A program made the translations under genes and the position numbers. Below the pieces are notes generated by a model, which was given only the letters and a program-made list of their open reading frames with translations, was not told the DNA's origin and did not search any database. A stretch of 64,000 nucleotides of DNA from Pseudomonas entomophila L48 (GTDB taxonomy: Bacteria > Pseudomonadota > Gammaproteobacteria > Pseudomonadales > Pseudomonadaceae). Position 1 is the first letter of the stretch. Every line of letters starts with the position of its first letter. Of the stretch, positions 37,176 through 46,779 are shown piece by piece. Where the stretch lies: positions 1,298,501-1,362,500 of the forward strand of contig NC_008027.1 of assembly GCF_000026105.1 (NCBI RefSeq). Reading direction: 5' to 3'.

Positions 37176-39395
37176 ATGATTCGCCGTACCCTGCCTGCCT
37201 TGTTTACCCTGTTGTTCAGTGCCCCTTTGCTGGCCGGGCAACAGACGCTGTTCAGTTTTGTCCGCCCTGCCTCGGTCGTGAACGTGACCACTCAGGACGC
37301 CGGGATGCCGCAATACAACGCGGAGCAGACAGCTGAAGGCGAGGCGTTGCGGCGGGTGGTGTTCAATCCGGTAGCGCAACCGACCCTGCGCCTGAGCCCC
37401 CAGAGCGGTGCCTGGGACTGGTCTGGCGTGCAGGCCCTCACCCTGCGCCTGCAAAGTGCCATGGACTGGGCACTGACCGTGGACGTGACCGTACAGAGCA
37501 GCGACGGGCGCACGCTCACCAGCCGCATCGACCTGCCGGCGGGGCCTGCGCAAACCGTGATGATTCCGCTCAAGGCCAGCTCGCCGCTGAGCCAGGGGAT
37601 GCGTGCCGGGCCTCCGATGCCCTGGGCCTTCGAAGGGCAACGCCTGCTGCTGACCAGCAGTGCGGGGGACACCGATCTCAAGCAGGTCACCTCGATCAGC
37701 CTGACCATCCCCAACCCCAAGGTGGCCCAGAGCCTGCTGATCGAAAAGGTCGGTTTGCAAGACGATGATTTGGCATTAAAGGCGGCCTACAGCGAGCTGA
37801 TCGACGTCTACGGCCAGTCCACCCGTGCGCGGTGGCCGGAGAAGATCGTCAGCGACGATCAGCTCAAGGCCGCCGACAACCGCGAGCAATCCATGCTCAA
37901 GCGCTGGCTGGCCGAGCGGGACAAGCAGGGCCTGGACCCTTACGGCGGCCTGCTGGCTGGGCCGGCGTTCGAGGCCAAGGGGTTCTTCCGCACCGAAAAG
38001 CGCGAAGGGCGCTGGTACCTGGTCACACCTGACGGTCACCCGTTCTACTCGCTGGGCGTCAATGCCGTTGCCGCCGACGGTGGCCGCACCTACGTGGCCG
38101 GTCGCGAGGGCATGTTCAGGGCGTTGCCGGGAGAGGGCGACGCATTCGCTGCTTACTATGGCGAGGGCAACAACGACGATGGCAATGCCTCGTCGCAGGG
38201 GCGCAACTTCAAGCAGGGGCGCTGGTTCGACTTCTATGCGGCCAATCTGCAACGCACCTATGGCCAACCCTGTGCACCAGGCGCCCCATGCCCGCCCCTG
38301 GCATTCGATGCGCAGCGCTGGCAGGGGCATACCCTCGACCGCCTGCAGGCTTGGGGCTTCAATACCCTCGGCAACTGGAGCGACCCAGCGTTCGCCCAGG
38401 TCAAACGCATGCCCTACACCCTGCCGCTGGCGATCGTCGGTGACTACGCCAGCATCAGCACCGGCATGGACTGGTGGGGGCGCATGCCCGACCCGTTCGA
38501 CCCACGCTTCGCCATGGCCACGGAGCGTGCCGTGGCCATCGCCGCCCGTGACCACCGCGACGACCCCTGGCTGATCGGCTATTTCGCCGACAACGAGCTG
38601 GCCTGGGCCGCGCCGGGTGATGACCCCAAAGCCCGGTATGGCCTGGCCTATGGCACTCTGCGCCTGACCACCGACGTGCCCGCCAAGCGCGCCTTCCTCA
38701 AGCAGTTGCGCGACAAGTACCGCAACCAGGCAGGGCTCTCCAAGGCCTGGGGTATCGAACTGACGGCCTGGGAGCTGATGGAAGACCCGGGTTTCGAAGC
38801 TCCGCTGCCCAACCCGGAACATCCGGAAATCGAGCGCGACTATCAGTACTTCCAGCAGGTGTTCGCCGAGACCTACTTCAAGACCATTTCCGATGCGCTG
38901 GAGTGGCATGCGCCCAACCACATGCTCCTGGGGGGGCGCTATGCGGTGAGCACACCCGAAGCCGTCAAGGCCTGCGCCGAGTTCTGCGATGTGCTGAGTT
39001 TCAACTTCTATACCCTCAAGCCCGAGGACGGTTACGACTTCGCCCGCCTGGCCGAGCTGGACAAGCCGGTACTGGTCTCGGAGTTCCAGTTCGGCTCCCG
39101 TGATCGTGGCCCGTTCTGGCCAGGGCCGGTGGAGGTTGCCCGTGAAGAGGACCGTGGCCCGGCCTATGCCAACTTCCTCAAGGCCGCCTTGGCCCAGCCG
39201 ATGATCGTGGGCGCACACTGGTTCCAGTACCTCGACCAACCCGCCAGTGGCCGCCTGCTTGATGGCGAGAACGGCCACCTGGGGCTGGTGGCGATCACCG
39301 ACGTGGCCTATCCGGGGTTTGTCGAGGCGGTACGCCGCAGCAACCTGCAGGCCATTGGTCAGTTGCGCGATGCGCTGGGCAAACCCAGCCAGTGA
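37176..39395 (+). CDS. Secreted agarase-like glycoside hydrolase (GH-A clan)
   Basis: Predicted exported protein of 739 residues; signal peptide MIRRTLPALFTLLFSAPLLAG. Residues ~30-200 look like a beta-sandwich carbohydrate-binding domain; then a TIM-barrel catalytic domain with GWYLVTPDGHPFYSLGVN-like entry, the acid/base Glu in YFADNELAW (near residue 474) and the nucleophile Glu in VSEFQFGSRD (near residue 635). Homologues are annotated as agarase or beta-galactosidase. Target polysaccharide unknown; it lies alone, with no sugar transport genes. TATA-type promoter not identified. Confidence 0.8.
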   Translation: MIRRTLPALFTLLFSAPLLAGQQTLFSFVRPASVVNVTTQDAGMPQYNAEQTAEGEALRRVVFNPVAQPTLRLSPQSGAWDWSGVQALTLRLQSAMDWALTVDVTVQSSDGRTLTSRIDLPAGPAQTVMIPLKASSPLSQGMRAGPPMPWAFEGQRLLLTSSAGDTDLKQVTSISLTIPNPKVAQSLLIEKVGLQDDDLALKAAYSELIDVYGQSTRARWPEKIVSDDQLKAADNREQSMLKRWLAERDKQGLDPYGGLLAGPAFEAKGFFRTEKREGRWYLVTPDGHPFYSLGVNAVAADGGRTYVAGREGMFRALPGEGDAFAAYYGEGNNDDGNASSQGRNFKQGRWFDFYAANLQRTYGQPCAPGAPCPPLAFDAQRWQGHTLDRLQAWGFNTLGNWSDPAFAQVKRMPYTLPLAIVGDYASISTGMDWWGRMPDPFDPRFAMATERAVAIAARDHRDDPWLIGYFADNELAWAAPGDDPKARYGLAYGTLRLTTDVPAKRAFLKQLRDKYRNQAGLSKAWGIELTAWELMEDPGFEAPLPNPEHPEIERDYQYFQQVFAETYFKTISDALEWHAPNHMLLGGRYAVSTPEAVKACAEFCDVLSFNFYTLKPEDGYDFARLAELDKPVLVSEFQFGSRDRGPFWPGPVEVAREEDRGPAYANFLKAALAQPMIVGAHWFQYLDQPASGRLLDGENGHLGLVAITDVAYPGFVEAVRRSNLQAIGQLRDALGKPSQ

Positions 39396-39529
39396 GCGAG
39401 TCCGGGGGCGGCAGGCCCTCGGATTGTCGACTCTTCTTCACGACCATCCAGCCACATTCAGTTTGCAAAACGGCCAACTGCTGAAACAATGCACGCTTTT
39501 GCACGTTAGGTCGTACGGAGAGCAGTCGG

Positions 39530-40675
39530 GTGCAGATCCAGGGTCACTATGAGCTGAAGTTCGAGGCGGTGCGCGATGCCTTCGCCGCGTTGTTCGAGGA
39601 TCCCCAGGAGCGTGGTGCGGCGTTGTGCATCCAGGTTGGCGGTGAAACCGTGGTCGACCTGTGGGGCGGCAGCGCCGACAAGGACGGCCGCGAGGCGTGG
39701 CACAGCGATACCATCGCCAACCTGTTCTCCTGCACCAAGACCTTCACCGCCGTCACGGCATTGCAACTGGTAGGTGAGGGCAAGCTGGCCCTCGACGCGC
39801 CTGTTGCCCGCTACTGGCCGGAATTCGCCCAGGCTGGCAAACAGACCATCACCCTGCGCCAACTGCTCAGCCACCGCGCCGGCCTGCCGGCTATTCGCGA
39901 ACTGTTGCCGGCCGAGTCGTTGTACGACTGGCAGGCGATGGTCGATGCCCTGGCTGCCGAGACGCCTTGGTGGGCGCCGGGTACCGAGCATGGTTACGCC
40001 GCCATCACCTATGGCTGGTTGATCGGCGAACTGATTCGCCGCGCTGATGGCCGTGGCCCGGGCGAGTCCATCGTGGCCCGCACTGCCCGGCCATTGGGGC
40101 TGGACTTCCATGTCGGCCTGGCGGACGAAGAATTTCACCGCGTGGCACATATCGCCCGCGGCAAGGGCAACCCGGGCGACGCCGCCGCGCAGCGCCTGCT
40201 GCAAGTGACGATGCGCGAGCCCGAGGCACTGTCTACCCGTGCTTTCACCAACCCGCCGGCCATCCTGACCAGCACCAACAAGCCGGAGTGGCGGCGCATG
40301 CAGCAACCTGCGGCCAATGGCCATGGAAACGCACGCAGCCTCGCGGGTTTCTACGCCGGCTTGCTCGATGGCAGCCTGCTGGAGTCCGAACTGCTCGACG
40401 AACTGACCCGCGAACACAGCCTGGGCCAGGACCGTACCTTGCTGACCCAGACGCGTTTCGGCCTGGGATGCATGCTCGACCAGCCCGATGTGGCCAATGC
40501 CACCTTCGGCCTCGGCGGTCGCGCATTCGGCCATCCAGGCGCCGGTGGCTCGGTCGGGTTCGCCGACCCTGAACATGACGTAGCCTTCGGTTTCGTCACC
40601 AACACGCTTGGCCCTTACGTGCTGATGGACCCGCGCGCCCAACAACTGGTGCGTGTCCTTGGCAGTTGCCTTTGA
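39530..40675 (+). CDS. Beta-lactamase-fold serine esterase
   Basis: Class C-like serine hydrolase of 381 residues (EstB type). The SxxK motif is FSCTKTF; the second conserved Tyr is in GYAAITYGWL; the third motif is HPGAGGSVGF in place of KTG, as in esterases. No signal peptide, so probably cytoplasmic. Start is GTG at 39530 with CGGAGAG upstream. Likely an ester hydrolase rather than an antibiotic-inactivating enzyme. Confidence 0.85.
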   Translation: MQIQGHYELKFEAVRDAFAALFEDPQERGAALCIQVGGETVVDLWGGSADKDGREAWHSDTIANLFSCTKTFTAVTALQLVGEGKLALDAPVARYWPEFAQAGKQTITLRQLLSHRAGLPAIRELLPAESLYDWQAMVDALAAETPWWAPGTEHGYAAITYGWLIGELIRRADGRGPGESIVARTARPLGLDFHVGLADEEFHRVAHIARGKGNPGDAAAQRLLQVTMREPEALSTRAFTNPPAILTSTNKPEWRRMQQPAANGHGNARSLAGFYAGLLDGSLLESELLDELTREHSLGQDRTLLTQTRFGLGCMLDQPDVANATFGLGGRAFGHPGAGGSVGFADPEHDVAFGFVTNTLGPYVLMDPRAQQLVRVLGSCL

Positions 40676-40774
40676 TCGGGTAATGCGGGTATTGCCCGGA
40701 CCCTTTGACTATCCTCAATGCCAACGCCTGAAGTGTGTGGGCAAAATTTCTTTTAATTTCATGGTGTATCGCTG

Positions 40775-41743
40775 ATGTCTTCACATAAAACCTTAGCACT
40801 TGCCCTGTGCCTGACCATGACCGGCTGTGCCAGCCACTCCCAGGACGCTTCCAAGGAAGGCGGCCTGAGCTGGTGGCCCTTTGGCTCCGACAAGGTCGCC
40901 GAACAGGAAGTGAAGGCCGCCGTGACCGAGAACGTGGCCAAGGCCGACGCCAAGTCCGAAAGCAGCAGCCGCTGGTGGTGGCCGTTTGGCTCCGAAGAGA
41001 AGAAGCCTGCCGCCGCCGCCGTGCCGAAGATCGACCAGAAAGCCACCCAGGCCTGGCTCGACCAGTACGAACCCAAGGTGCGCGAAGCCATCAAGGGCAG
41101 CAAGCTCGAGCTCGAGCGCCGCGAAGATGTACTGGCGGTGACCATCCCGGTGGACAGCTCGTACAACCCGGACCGCCCGAACATGCTGCTGCCGATCACC
41201 CTCGGTCCGATCACCCAGGTGGCCAAGGTCATTGAAACCGACACCAAGACCGCCGTACTGATCCTTGGCCACGCCGACAGCAGCGGTGCCACCGCCGCCA
41301 ACCAGAAGCTCAGCCTCGAGCGTGCCGCTTCGGTGTCGGCGATCTTCCGTCTTAGCGGCCTGCAGCGTGATCGCCTGATGCTCAAGGGCATGGGCTCGGT
41401 CATGCCGCGCGCCGCCAACGACAGCGCCGAGGGCCGTGCCCTGAACCGCCGCGTCGAAATGCTGCTGACCCCGCAGAACACCATGGTCGCCCTGTTGGCC
41501 AAGTATCAGCAGGCTGCGCCAACCCCTGCTCCGGCGGCGATGGTTGCGACACAGGAAACCAAGGCGCCAGTGGCCGCCAAGCCCGCCGCCAAGCCTGCAG
41601 CGAAGAAGCCCGCCGCCAAAGCCAAGGCACCGGCCAAGGCCAGCACCACCGCGAAGAAGAAAGCCGCTCCGGCCAAACCCGCCGCGAAGAAGGCCGCCAC
41701 CGACAAGAAAGTCGCCGCCAACAGCCCTGCGAAGACCAACTGA
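40775..41743 (+). CDS. OmpA-like lipoprotein with Ala/Lys-rich tail
   Basis: 322 residues. A lipoprotein signal ([15 protein letters not shown], lipobox MTGC) is followed by two WWPFGS repeats ([18 protein letters not shown]), an OmpA-like peptidoglycan domain ([29 protein letters not shown] ... [12 protein letters not shown]), and an 80-residue C-terminal tail almost entirely Ala, Lys and Pro, like histone H1. The tail could bind anionic polymers such as LPS, teichoic-like polymers or DNA; that is inference. Twenty bases separate it from pdxH. Confidence 0.85.
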   Translation: MSSHKTLALALCLTMTGCASHSQDASKEGGLSWWPFGSDKVAEQEVKAAVTENVAKADAKSESSSRWWWPFGSEEKKPAAAAVPKIDQKATQAWLDQYEPKVREAIKGSKLELERREDVLAVTIPVDSSYNPDRPNMLLPITLGPITQVAKVIETDTKTAVLILGHADSSGATAANQKLSLERAASVSAIFRLSGLQRDRLMLKGMGSVMPRAANDSAEGRALNRRVEMLLTPQNTMVALLAKYQQAAPTPAPAAMVATQETKAPVAAKPAAKPAAKKPAAKAKAPAKASTTAKKKAAPAKPAAKKAATDKKVAANSPAKTN

Positions 41744-41762
41744 TCGTCAAGGAAACGCAGTC

Positions 41763-42410
41763 ATGACCCAATCCCTGGCCGATATGCGCCGCGACTACAC
41801 CCGTGATGGCCTGGCCGAAGCCCAGGCCCCGGGGGAGCCGTTTGCGCTGTTCCACCACTGGTTTGCCGACGCGGTGAAGACCGAGCAACTGCCGGTGGAA
41901 GCCAATGCCATGACCCTGGCCACGGTGGATGCCGATGGCCGTCCGCATTGCCGGGTGTTGTTGCTCAAGGCCCTCGATGGGCGGGGGTTCACCTTCTTCA
42001 CCAACTACGAAAGCGCCAAGGGCCAGCACATCGCGGCCAACCCGTTCGCCGCCATGACGTTCTTCTGGCCGGCGCTGGAGCGTCAAGTGCGCATCGAAGG
42101 GCGGGTGGAGAAGGTTACGGCCAAGGAGTCGGACGATTACTACCAGGTACGCCCATTGGGCAGCCGCCTGGGGGCCTGGGCGTCGCCGCAGAGCCGAGTG
42201 ATTGCTGACCGTGAGGAGTTGGAGGGGCTGGTCAAGGCTACCGAGGCGCGTTTCTCCGACACGCAACCCCATTGCCCCGAGCATTGGGGCGGCTACCGTC
42301 TTTTGCCAGAGCGCATCGAATTCTGGCAGGGGCGGGCCAGTCGCTTGCATGATCGGCTGAACTACCGCCTGGTCGATGGCCAATGGCAGCGCGAGCGCCT
42401 GGCCCCTTGA
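41763..42410 (+). CDS. pdxH: Pyridoxamine 5'-phosphate oxidase
   Basis: FMN enzyme that makes pyridoxal 5'-phosphate, 215 residues. Typical blocks: [67 protein letters not shown] and [13 protein letters not shown]. Start at 41763; longer frame would overlap the previous gene. Followed by a REP pair. Confidence 0.95.
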   Translation: MTQSLADMRRDYTRDGLAEAQAPGEPFALFHHWFADAVKTEQLPVEANAMTLATVDADGRPHCRVLLLKALDGRGFTFFTNYESAKGQHIAANPFAAMTFFWPALERQVRIEGRVEKVTAKESDDYYQVRPLGSRLGAWASPQSRVIADREELEGLVKATEARFSDTQPHCPEHWGGYRLLPERIEFWQGRASRLHDRLNYRLVDGQWQRERLAP

Positions 42411-42431
42411 ATCCAACGGGCCGCTGTGCGG

Positions 42432-42510
42432 CCCTTCGCCGGCAAAGCCGGCTCCTACAGATCAGATTGGCAACGCGTCCCCTGTAGGAGCCGGCTTTGC
42501 CGGCGAAGGG
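42432..42510. repeat. REP inverted pair after pdxH
   Basis: CCCTTCGCCGGCAAAGCCGG ... and its complement GTAGGAGCCGGCTTTGCCGG...CGAAGGG, with ~30-base centre. 'CCGGC' REP class. Confidence 0.9.
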
Positions 42511-42529
42511 CTGCAAAGCAGCCCCCGCT

Positions 42530-42760
42530 TCACCGATATCTCGCCGACTCCCGCTCCAGCCACGCCGCCAGCTCCTTGCGTCCAACTTTCTCCGCCCGCG
42601 CCCGCTGCAACAGCCCGAGCATGTATTCGCGCTTGCCCGGATCCTCTCCCGCCAGCGACAACGCCAGGTCACGGTCCATCCAGCGGCGCATGCGTACGTA
42701 CAGCCACCAGTGAAAATACAGGCCCGTGGCAGTCACCACGACGACGATGAAGTAATCCAT
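42530..42760 (-). CDS. Small single-pass membrane protein
   Basis: 76 residues: an N-terminal hydrophobic helix (MDYFIVVVVTATGLYFHWWLYVRM) with an Arg-rich end (RRWMDRDLALSLAGED), then a charged helical tail. AAGGA precedes the ATG at 42760; the longer frame lacks a ribosome site. No family recognised. Confidence 0.7.
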   Translation of the reverse strand: MDYFIVVVVTATGLYFHWWLYVRMRRWMDRDLALSLAGEDPGKREYMLGLLQRARAEKVGRKELAAWLERESARYR

Positions 42761-42910
42761 GGCTATCCTTGGTCCAACGTTTAAACCAGCTCGACAGCTC
42801 GTTACGGCTGTACCGTAGCTGAATGAGAACAAATTTATAACGTTTGCGCCGTGACAGTTGTCAAGACGAAGCGTCTAATGAGCACCTGTAACTTTTTGGA
42901 GAATGTCCCC

Positions 42911-43375
42911 ATGCGTAAATCCGCTTTGCTGCTGGCCACCTTCACCACTGTGTCGCTGCTGCTGGGTGGCTGCCAGTCGTCGCTGACCGGCGACAGCTAC
43001 TCCCGTGATGAGGCTCGCCGCGTGCAGACCGTGCGCATGGGCACCATCGAGTCCCTGCGCCCCGTGAAGATCGAAGGCACCAAGACCCCGATCGGTGGTG
43101 GTGCTGGCGCTATCGTCGGCGGTGTCGCCGGCAGCGCCATTGGTGGCGGCCGTGGCAGCGTCGTTGCGGCCGTGATCGGTGCCGTGGCCGGTGGCCTGGC
43201 CGGTTCCGCCGCAGAAGAAGGTCTGACCCGCACCCAGGGCGTCGAGATTACCGTGCGTGAAGATGACGGCAGCATGCGCGCCTATGTGCAGCAAGTGCAG
43301 CAGAACGAGGTATTCCGCGTGGGTGAGCGTGTGCGCATCATGACCGTCGATGGCACCAGCCGCGTTACTCACTGA
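42911..43375 (+). CDS. Glycine-zipper (SlyB-like) outer-membrane lipoprotein
   Basis: 154 residues. Lipobox in LLLGGCQSSL. The central domain is a glycine-zipper two-helix segment (GGGAGAIVGGVAGSAIGGG ... AAVIGAVAGGLAGSAAEEG) that inserts in the membrane, followed by a beta-rich tail (GVEITVREDDGSMRAYVQQ ... VFRVGERVRIMTVDG). Resembles the SlyB/PcP family involved in envelope stress. Start at 42911 with a good Shine-Dalgarno (TTGGAG). Confidence 0.85.
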   Translation: MRKSALLLATFTTVSLLLGGCQSSLTGDSYSRDEARRVQTVRMGTIESLRPVKIEGTKTPIGGGAGAIVGGVAGSAIGGGRGSVVAAVIGAVAGGLAGSAAEEGLTRTQGVEITVREDDGSMRAYVQQVQQNEVFRVGERVRIMTVDGTSRVTH

Positions 43376-43387
43376 TAACGCAAGTAA

Positions 43388-43431
43388 AAAGAAACCCCGA
43401 CCGGCTCGGCCGTGTCGGGGTTTCTTTTTTT
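43388..43431. terminator. Bidirectional terminator
   Basis: GAAACCCCGAC ... GTCGGGGTTTC stem with T-runs (TTTTTT) on both sides, between the slyB-like gene (+) and the FAD oxidoreductase (-). It can serve both convergent genes. Confidence 0.93.
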
Positions 43432-43452
43432 GTGCCGGAGAAGGCCGCTGGA

Positions 43453-45066
43453 TCAGTCGTTCAGCCCGAGCATGTCGCGTGCTACTGCTTCGGCGATGCG
43501 GATGCCATCGACACCGGCAGACAAGATGCCGCCAGCATAGCCCGCGCCTTCGCCGGCCGGGAACAGGCCCTTGAGGTTGAGGCTCTGGAAGTCGGCGCCG
43601 CGGGTGATGCGCAGTGGCGACGAGGTACGTGTCTCGATGCCGGTCAGCACTGCGTCGTGCAGGTTGTAGCCCTTGATCTGGCGGTCGAAGGCCGGCAGCG
43701 CTTCACGGATCGCCTCGATGGCGAAGTCCGGCAGGCTCGGTGCCAGGTCGCCAAGGGTGACGCCAGGTTTGTAGGAGGGCTCGACGCTGCCCAGTGCGGT
43801 GGATGGGCGGCCCGCGACAAAATCACCCACCAATTGCGCCGGGGCCTGGTAGTTGCTGCCACCCATTACATAGGCGTGGGCTTCCAGGCGTTCCTGCAGC
43901 TCGATGCCGGCCAGCGGGCCACCCGGGTAGTCGCGCTCGGGGTCGATACCGACGACGATGCCGGAGTTGGCATTGCGCTCGTTGCGCGAGTACTGGCTCA
44001 TGCCGTTGGTGACCACGCGGCCCGGTTCGCTGGTGGCGGCGACCACGGTGCCGCCCGGGCACATGCAGAAGCTGTAGACCGAACGGCCGTTCTTGGCGTG
44101 GTGCACCAGCTTGTAGTCGGCGGCGCCGAGTTTCGGGTGGCCGGCGTACTTGCCCAGGCGCGCCTTGTCGATCAGCGACTGCGGGTGCTCGATACGGAAA
44201 CCGACCGAAAACGGCTTGGCTTCCATGAACACGCCTTTGGCGTGGAGCATGCGGAAGGTGTCGCGGGCGCTATGGCCCAGGGCCAGGACCACATGGCGCG
44301 ACTGCAGTTGTTCGCCGCTTTGCAGCACCACGCCGGTGAGCTGCTCGCCGTCCACCAGCAGGTCGGTGACCTTCTGCTCGAAGCGCACCTCACCGCCCAG
44401 GGTGATGATTTCCTCACGCATCTTCTCGACCATGCTGGTCAGGCGGAAGGTACCGATGTGCGGCTTGTTGATGTAGAGGATTTCTTCCGGGGCGCCGGCC
44501 TTGACGAACTCTTCCAGCACCTTGCGGCCGTGGTGGTTCGGGTCCTTGATCTGGCTGTACAGCTTGCCGTCGGAGAAGGTGCCGGCGCCGCCTTCGCCGA
44601 ACTGCACGTTGGACTCGGGATTGAGCACACTCTTGCGCCACAGGCCCCAGGTATCCTTGGTGCGCTGACGTACTTCCTTGCCGCGTTCGAGGACGATCGG
44701 CTTGAAGCCCATCTGTGCCAGCAACAGACCGGCGAAGATACCGCAAGGGCCGAAACCGACGACGATAGGGCGTTCCTGCGGCTCGTTCGGCGCGTGGCCG
44801 ACGAACTTGTAGCTGACATCTGGCGCGACGCCGACCTTCGGGTCGTCGGCGAAGGTGCGCAGCAGTTCGGCTTCATTGCTGGTTTCGAGATCGATGGTGT
44901 AGATGAACAGCAGCTCGCTGTTCTTCTTGCGCGCATCGTAGCTGCGCTTGAACAGGGTGAAGCCGAGCAGTTGCGCGTCGCTGATCCCCAGGCGCTGGAC
45001 GATGGCGGCGCGCAGCTCGTAGTCGGAGTGGTCCAGGGGCAGCTTCAGTTCGGTGATTCGTAGCAT
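43453..45066 (-). CDS. FAD-dependent dehydrogenase of unknown substrate
   Basis: 537 residues of the large 'NAD(P)/FAD-dependent oxidoreductase' family that fuse an N-terminal DNA/RNA-binding-like region (LRITELKLPLDHSDYEL...) to a Rossmann FAD domain: VVGFGPCGIFAGLLLAQMGF, then LGHSARDTFRML and the C-terminal FPAGEGAGYAGGILSAGVDG. Homologues have no settled reaction. Start chosen at 45066; an ATG eight codons earlier is possible. Confidence 0.8.
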   Translation of the reverse strand: MLRITELKLPLDHSDYELRAAIVQRLGISDAQLLGFTLFKRSYDARKKNSELLFIYTIDLETSNEAELLRTFADDPKVGVAPDVSYKFVGHAPNEPQERPIVVGFGPCGIFAGLLLAQMGFKPIVLERGKEVRQRTKDTWGLWRKSVLNPESNVQFGEGGAGTFSDGKLYSQIKDPNHHGRKVLEEFVKAGAPEEILYINKPHIGTFRLTSMVEKMREEIITLGGEVRFEQKVTDLLVDGEQLTGVVLQSGEQLQSRHVVLALGHSARDTFRMLHAKGVFMEAKPFSVGFRIEHPQSLIDKARLGKYAGHPKLGAADYKLVHHAKNGRSVYSFCMCPGGTVVAATSEPGRVVTNGMSQYSRNERNANSGIVVGIDPERDYPGGPLAGIELQERLEAHAYVMGGSNYQAPAQLVGDFVAGRPSTALGSVEPSYKPGVTLGDLAPSLPDFAIEAIREALPAFDRQIKGYNLHDAVLTGIETRTSSPLRITRGADFQSLNLKGLFPAGEGAGYAGGILSAGVDGIRIAEAVARDMLGLND

Positions 45067-45169
45067 GGCAGGGTCCAGTATCCCGGCCATGGGCGGCCGG
45101 CGGCTTTACACAAACCGCCAAGTATAAGCTGTTCGCCGCCCCGACTGGCAGGATAAAAGCACCTGGCGA

Positions 45170-45847
45170 TCAGAGGTCGCGGGCACCGCCGTAGTAGGCG
45201 CAGCCCTGCAGGGTCTTGCCGTCGATGCGCAGCTCGGCCTTGAGATGGCGGATGGCGCCGGTGGCGCCGTCGACGCAACGCTGCGGCGCGACCCACAGTT
45301 CGACGTGTTGACCGTTGGCTTCGCTGGAAAGGCTCAGGCCACCGCCAGGCATTTCCTCTTCCAGATAAGGCAGTGGCAGCGGGTCCTGACCGACGCGGTT
45401 GAGCACCATGCCCTTGCCGCTGGCCTTGATGTCCCAGTCCGGCTCATGGCCGCCGGCGCGCAGGGTCAGTTGCTTGAAGTTCGGGTCTTCGCAGCCTGGA
45501 TGCTCGGAGGATTCGAGGCGGTACAGGCGGGTCACATCGAGCTGGCCGTCGCTGCCCGCCTGCTTGCTGCCGGTCATGCGGGCACGGACGTCGGCGAACA
45601 GTTTGTCACCGGCGTCGTCGGCCAGGTTGGCGGCCTCTTGCAGAATGCCAGTCGCGGCGGCGTCGTTGACGATGAAGCGACGGCTTTCACTGCAGGGCTT
45701 GAACAACAGGTGGCCGCCGGCCGCGCTCAGTTCGCCTTGCATGCGGGTGGTGCCCAGGTTCGGGTCGACGGGTTTTTCGGCCAGCATCTGGCATCCGGCG
45801 AACAGGGGCAGCAGGGCGGTGAGCAGCAGGGAGGGGGTGAGGCGCAT
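45170..45847 (-). CDS. Lipoprotein with META/HslJ-like domain
   Basis: 225 residues. Lipobox in LLPLFAGCQML. The rest is a beta-rich periplasmic domain with paired Cys (LLFKPCSESRRF and HPGCEDPNFKQLTLRAGGHEPDWD, later QRCVDG and GCAYYGG), similar to COG3650-type secreted proteins. Start at 45847; longer frame passes through REP DNA. May act in envelope stress resistance; unproven. Confidence 0.72.
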   Translation of the reverse strand: MRLTPSLLLTALLPLFAGCQMLAEKPVDPNLGTTRMQGELSAAGGHLLFKPCSESRRFIVNDAAATGILQEAANLADDAGDKLFADVRARMTGSKQAGSDGQLDVTRLYRLESSEHPGCEDPNFKQLTLRAGGHEPDWDIKASGKGMVLNRVGQDPLPLPYLEEEMPGGGLSLSSEANGQHVELWVAPQRCVDGATGAIRHLKAELRIDGKTLQGCAYYGGARDL

Positions 45848-45930
45848 GGGGCGGGCTCCGGTGTTCGGGCAAAAAGTGCCGGCCACGTTACCGAGCCTGT
45901 CGGGTGTCCACAAGGGGGGCAGTCCATCGT

Positions 45931-46016
45931 GTAGGAGCCAGCCTTGCTGGCGAACCAGGCGCCTCGGTGGATGGCACCGGCTATGCCGGTGTTCGCCGGC
46001 AAGGCCGGCTCCTACA
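45931..46016. repeat. REP element with nested hairpins
   Basis: GTAGGAGCCAGCCTTGCTGG ... CCGGCAAGGCCGGCTCCTAC, with an inner GCACCGGCTATGCCGGTG hairpin, upstream of the lipoprotein and downstream of the bra operon. Confidence 0.85.
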
Positions 46017-46046
46017 AGGGCCACGCCAGCATCAAGTTCTACAGGC

Positions 46047-46070
46047 AGAAAAAAGGGCCCGAAGGCCCTT
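46047..46070 (-). terminator. Intrinsic terminator of the bra operon
   Basis: Read on the minus strand: AAGGGCC-TTCG-GGCCCTT followed by TTTTCTG. Perfect seven-base stem eight bases after the braG stop. Confidence 0.92.
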
Positions 46071-46077
46071 TGATCTG

Positions 46078-46779
46078 TTACCCCCCGAGGTACGCGTCGC
46101 GCACCTTCGGGTCGGTCAATAGCGCTTCACCGGTACCCTGCATCACCACCTTGCCGTTTTCCAGCACATAGGCGCGGTCGGCGATCTTCAGTGCCTGGTT
46201 GGCGTTCTGCTCCACCAGGAACACCGTCACGCCATCGCGGCGCAACTGTTCGATGATGTCGAAGATCTGCTGGATGATGATCGGGGCCAGGCCCAGCGAC
46301 GGCTCGTCGAGCAGCAGGAGCTTGGGTTTGCTCATCAGTGCCCGGCCGATGGCGAGCATCTGCTGCTCGCCGCCGGACATGGTACCGCCGCGCTGGATGT
46401 AGCGTTCCTTCAGGCGTGGGAACAGCTGCAGGACCTTGTCCAGCTGCTCCTGGTAGTCGCCTTTGTCGGTGAAGAAACCGCCCATGGCCAGGTTTTCCTC
46501 GACCGTCAGGCGCGAGAACACGCGGCGGCCTTCCGGCACCACCGCGATGCTCTTGCGCATGATGTGCGAAGACGACTGGCCGACCAGCTCCTCGCCCAGG
46601 TACTTGATGCTGCCGCTGCTCGCCTGGGGCGAGCCGCAGAGGGTCATCAGCAGCGTCGACTTGCCGGCGCCGTTGGCGCCGATCAGGGTGACGATCTCGC
46701 CCTGGTTGATCTCCACGTTGACGCTGTGCAGCGCCTGGATCTTGCCGTAGAAGGTGGAAACGTTCTCGAACTTCAGCAT
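46078..46779 (-). CDS. braG: Branched-chain amino acid ABC transporter ATPase BraG/LivF
   Basis: 233-residue ATPase of the high-affinity Leu/Ile/Val importer. Walker A GANGAGKSTLL, signature MSGGEQQMLAIGRALM, Walker B LLLDEPSLGLAP, switch His replaced in FLVEQNANQAL as usual for LivF. It starts immediately after braF. Confidence 0.96.
   Translation of the reverse strand: MLKFENVSTFYGKIQALHSVNVEINQGEIVTLIGANGAGKSTLLMTLCGSPQASSGSIKYLGEELVGQSSSHIMRKSIAVVPEGRRVFSRLTVEENLAMGGFFTDKGDYQEQLDKVLQLFPRLKERYIQRGGTMSGGEQQMLAIGRALMSKPKLLLLDEPSLGLAPIIIQQIFDIIEQLRRDGVTVFLVEQNANQALKIADRAYVLENGKVVMQGTGEALLTDPKVRDAYLGG

Noticed and set aside
34638..37760. 1040-codon open frame opposite dinG and part of the glycoside hydrolase gene
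   Set aside because: Antisense shadow; it spans two real genes and an intergenic region and has no domain.
43432..45063. Plus-strand 543-codon frame opposite the FAD dehydrogenase
   Set aside because: Antisense shadow; the minus strand has FAD-binding motifs.
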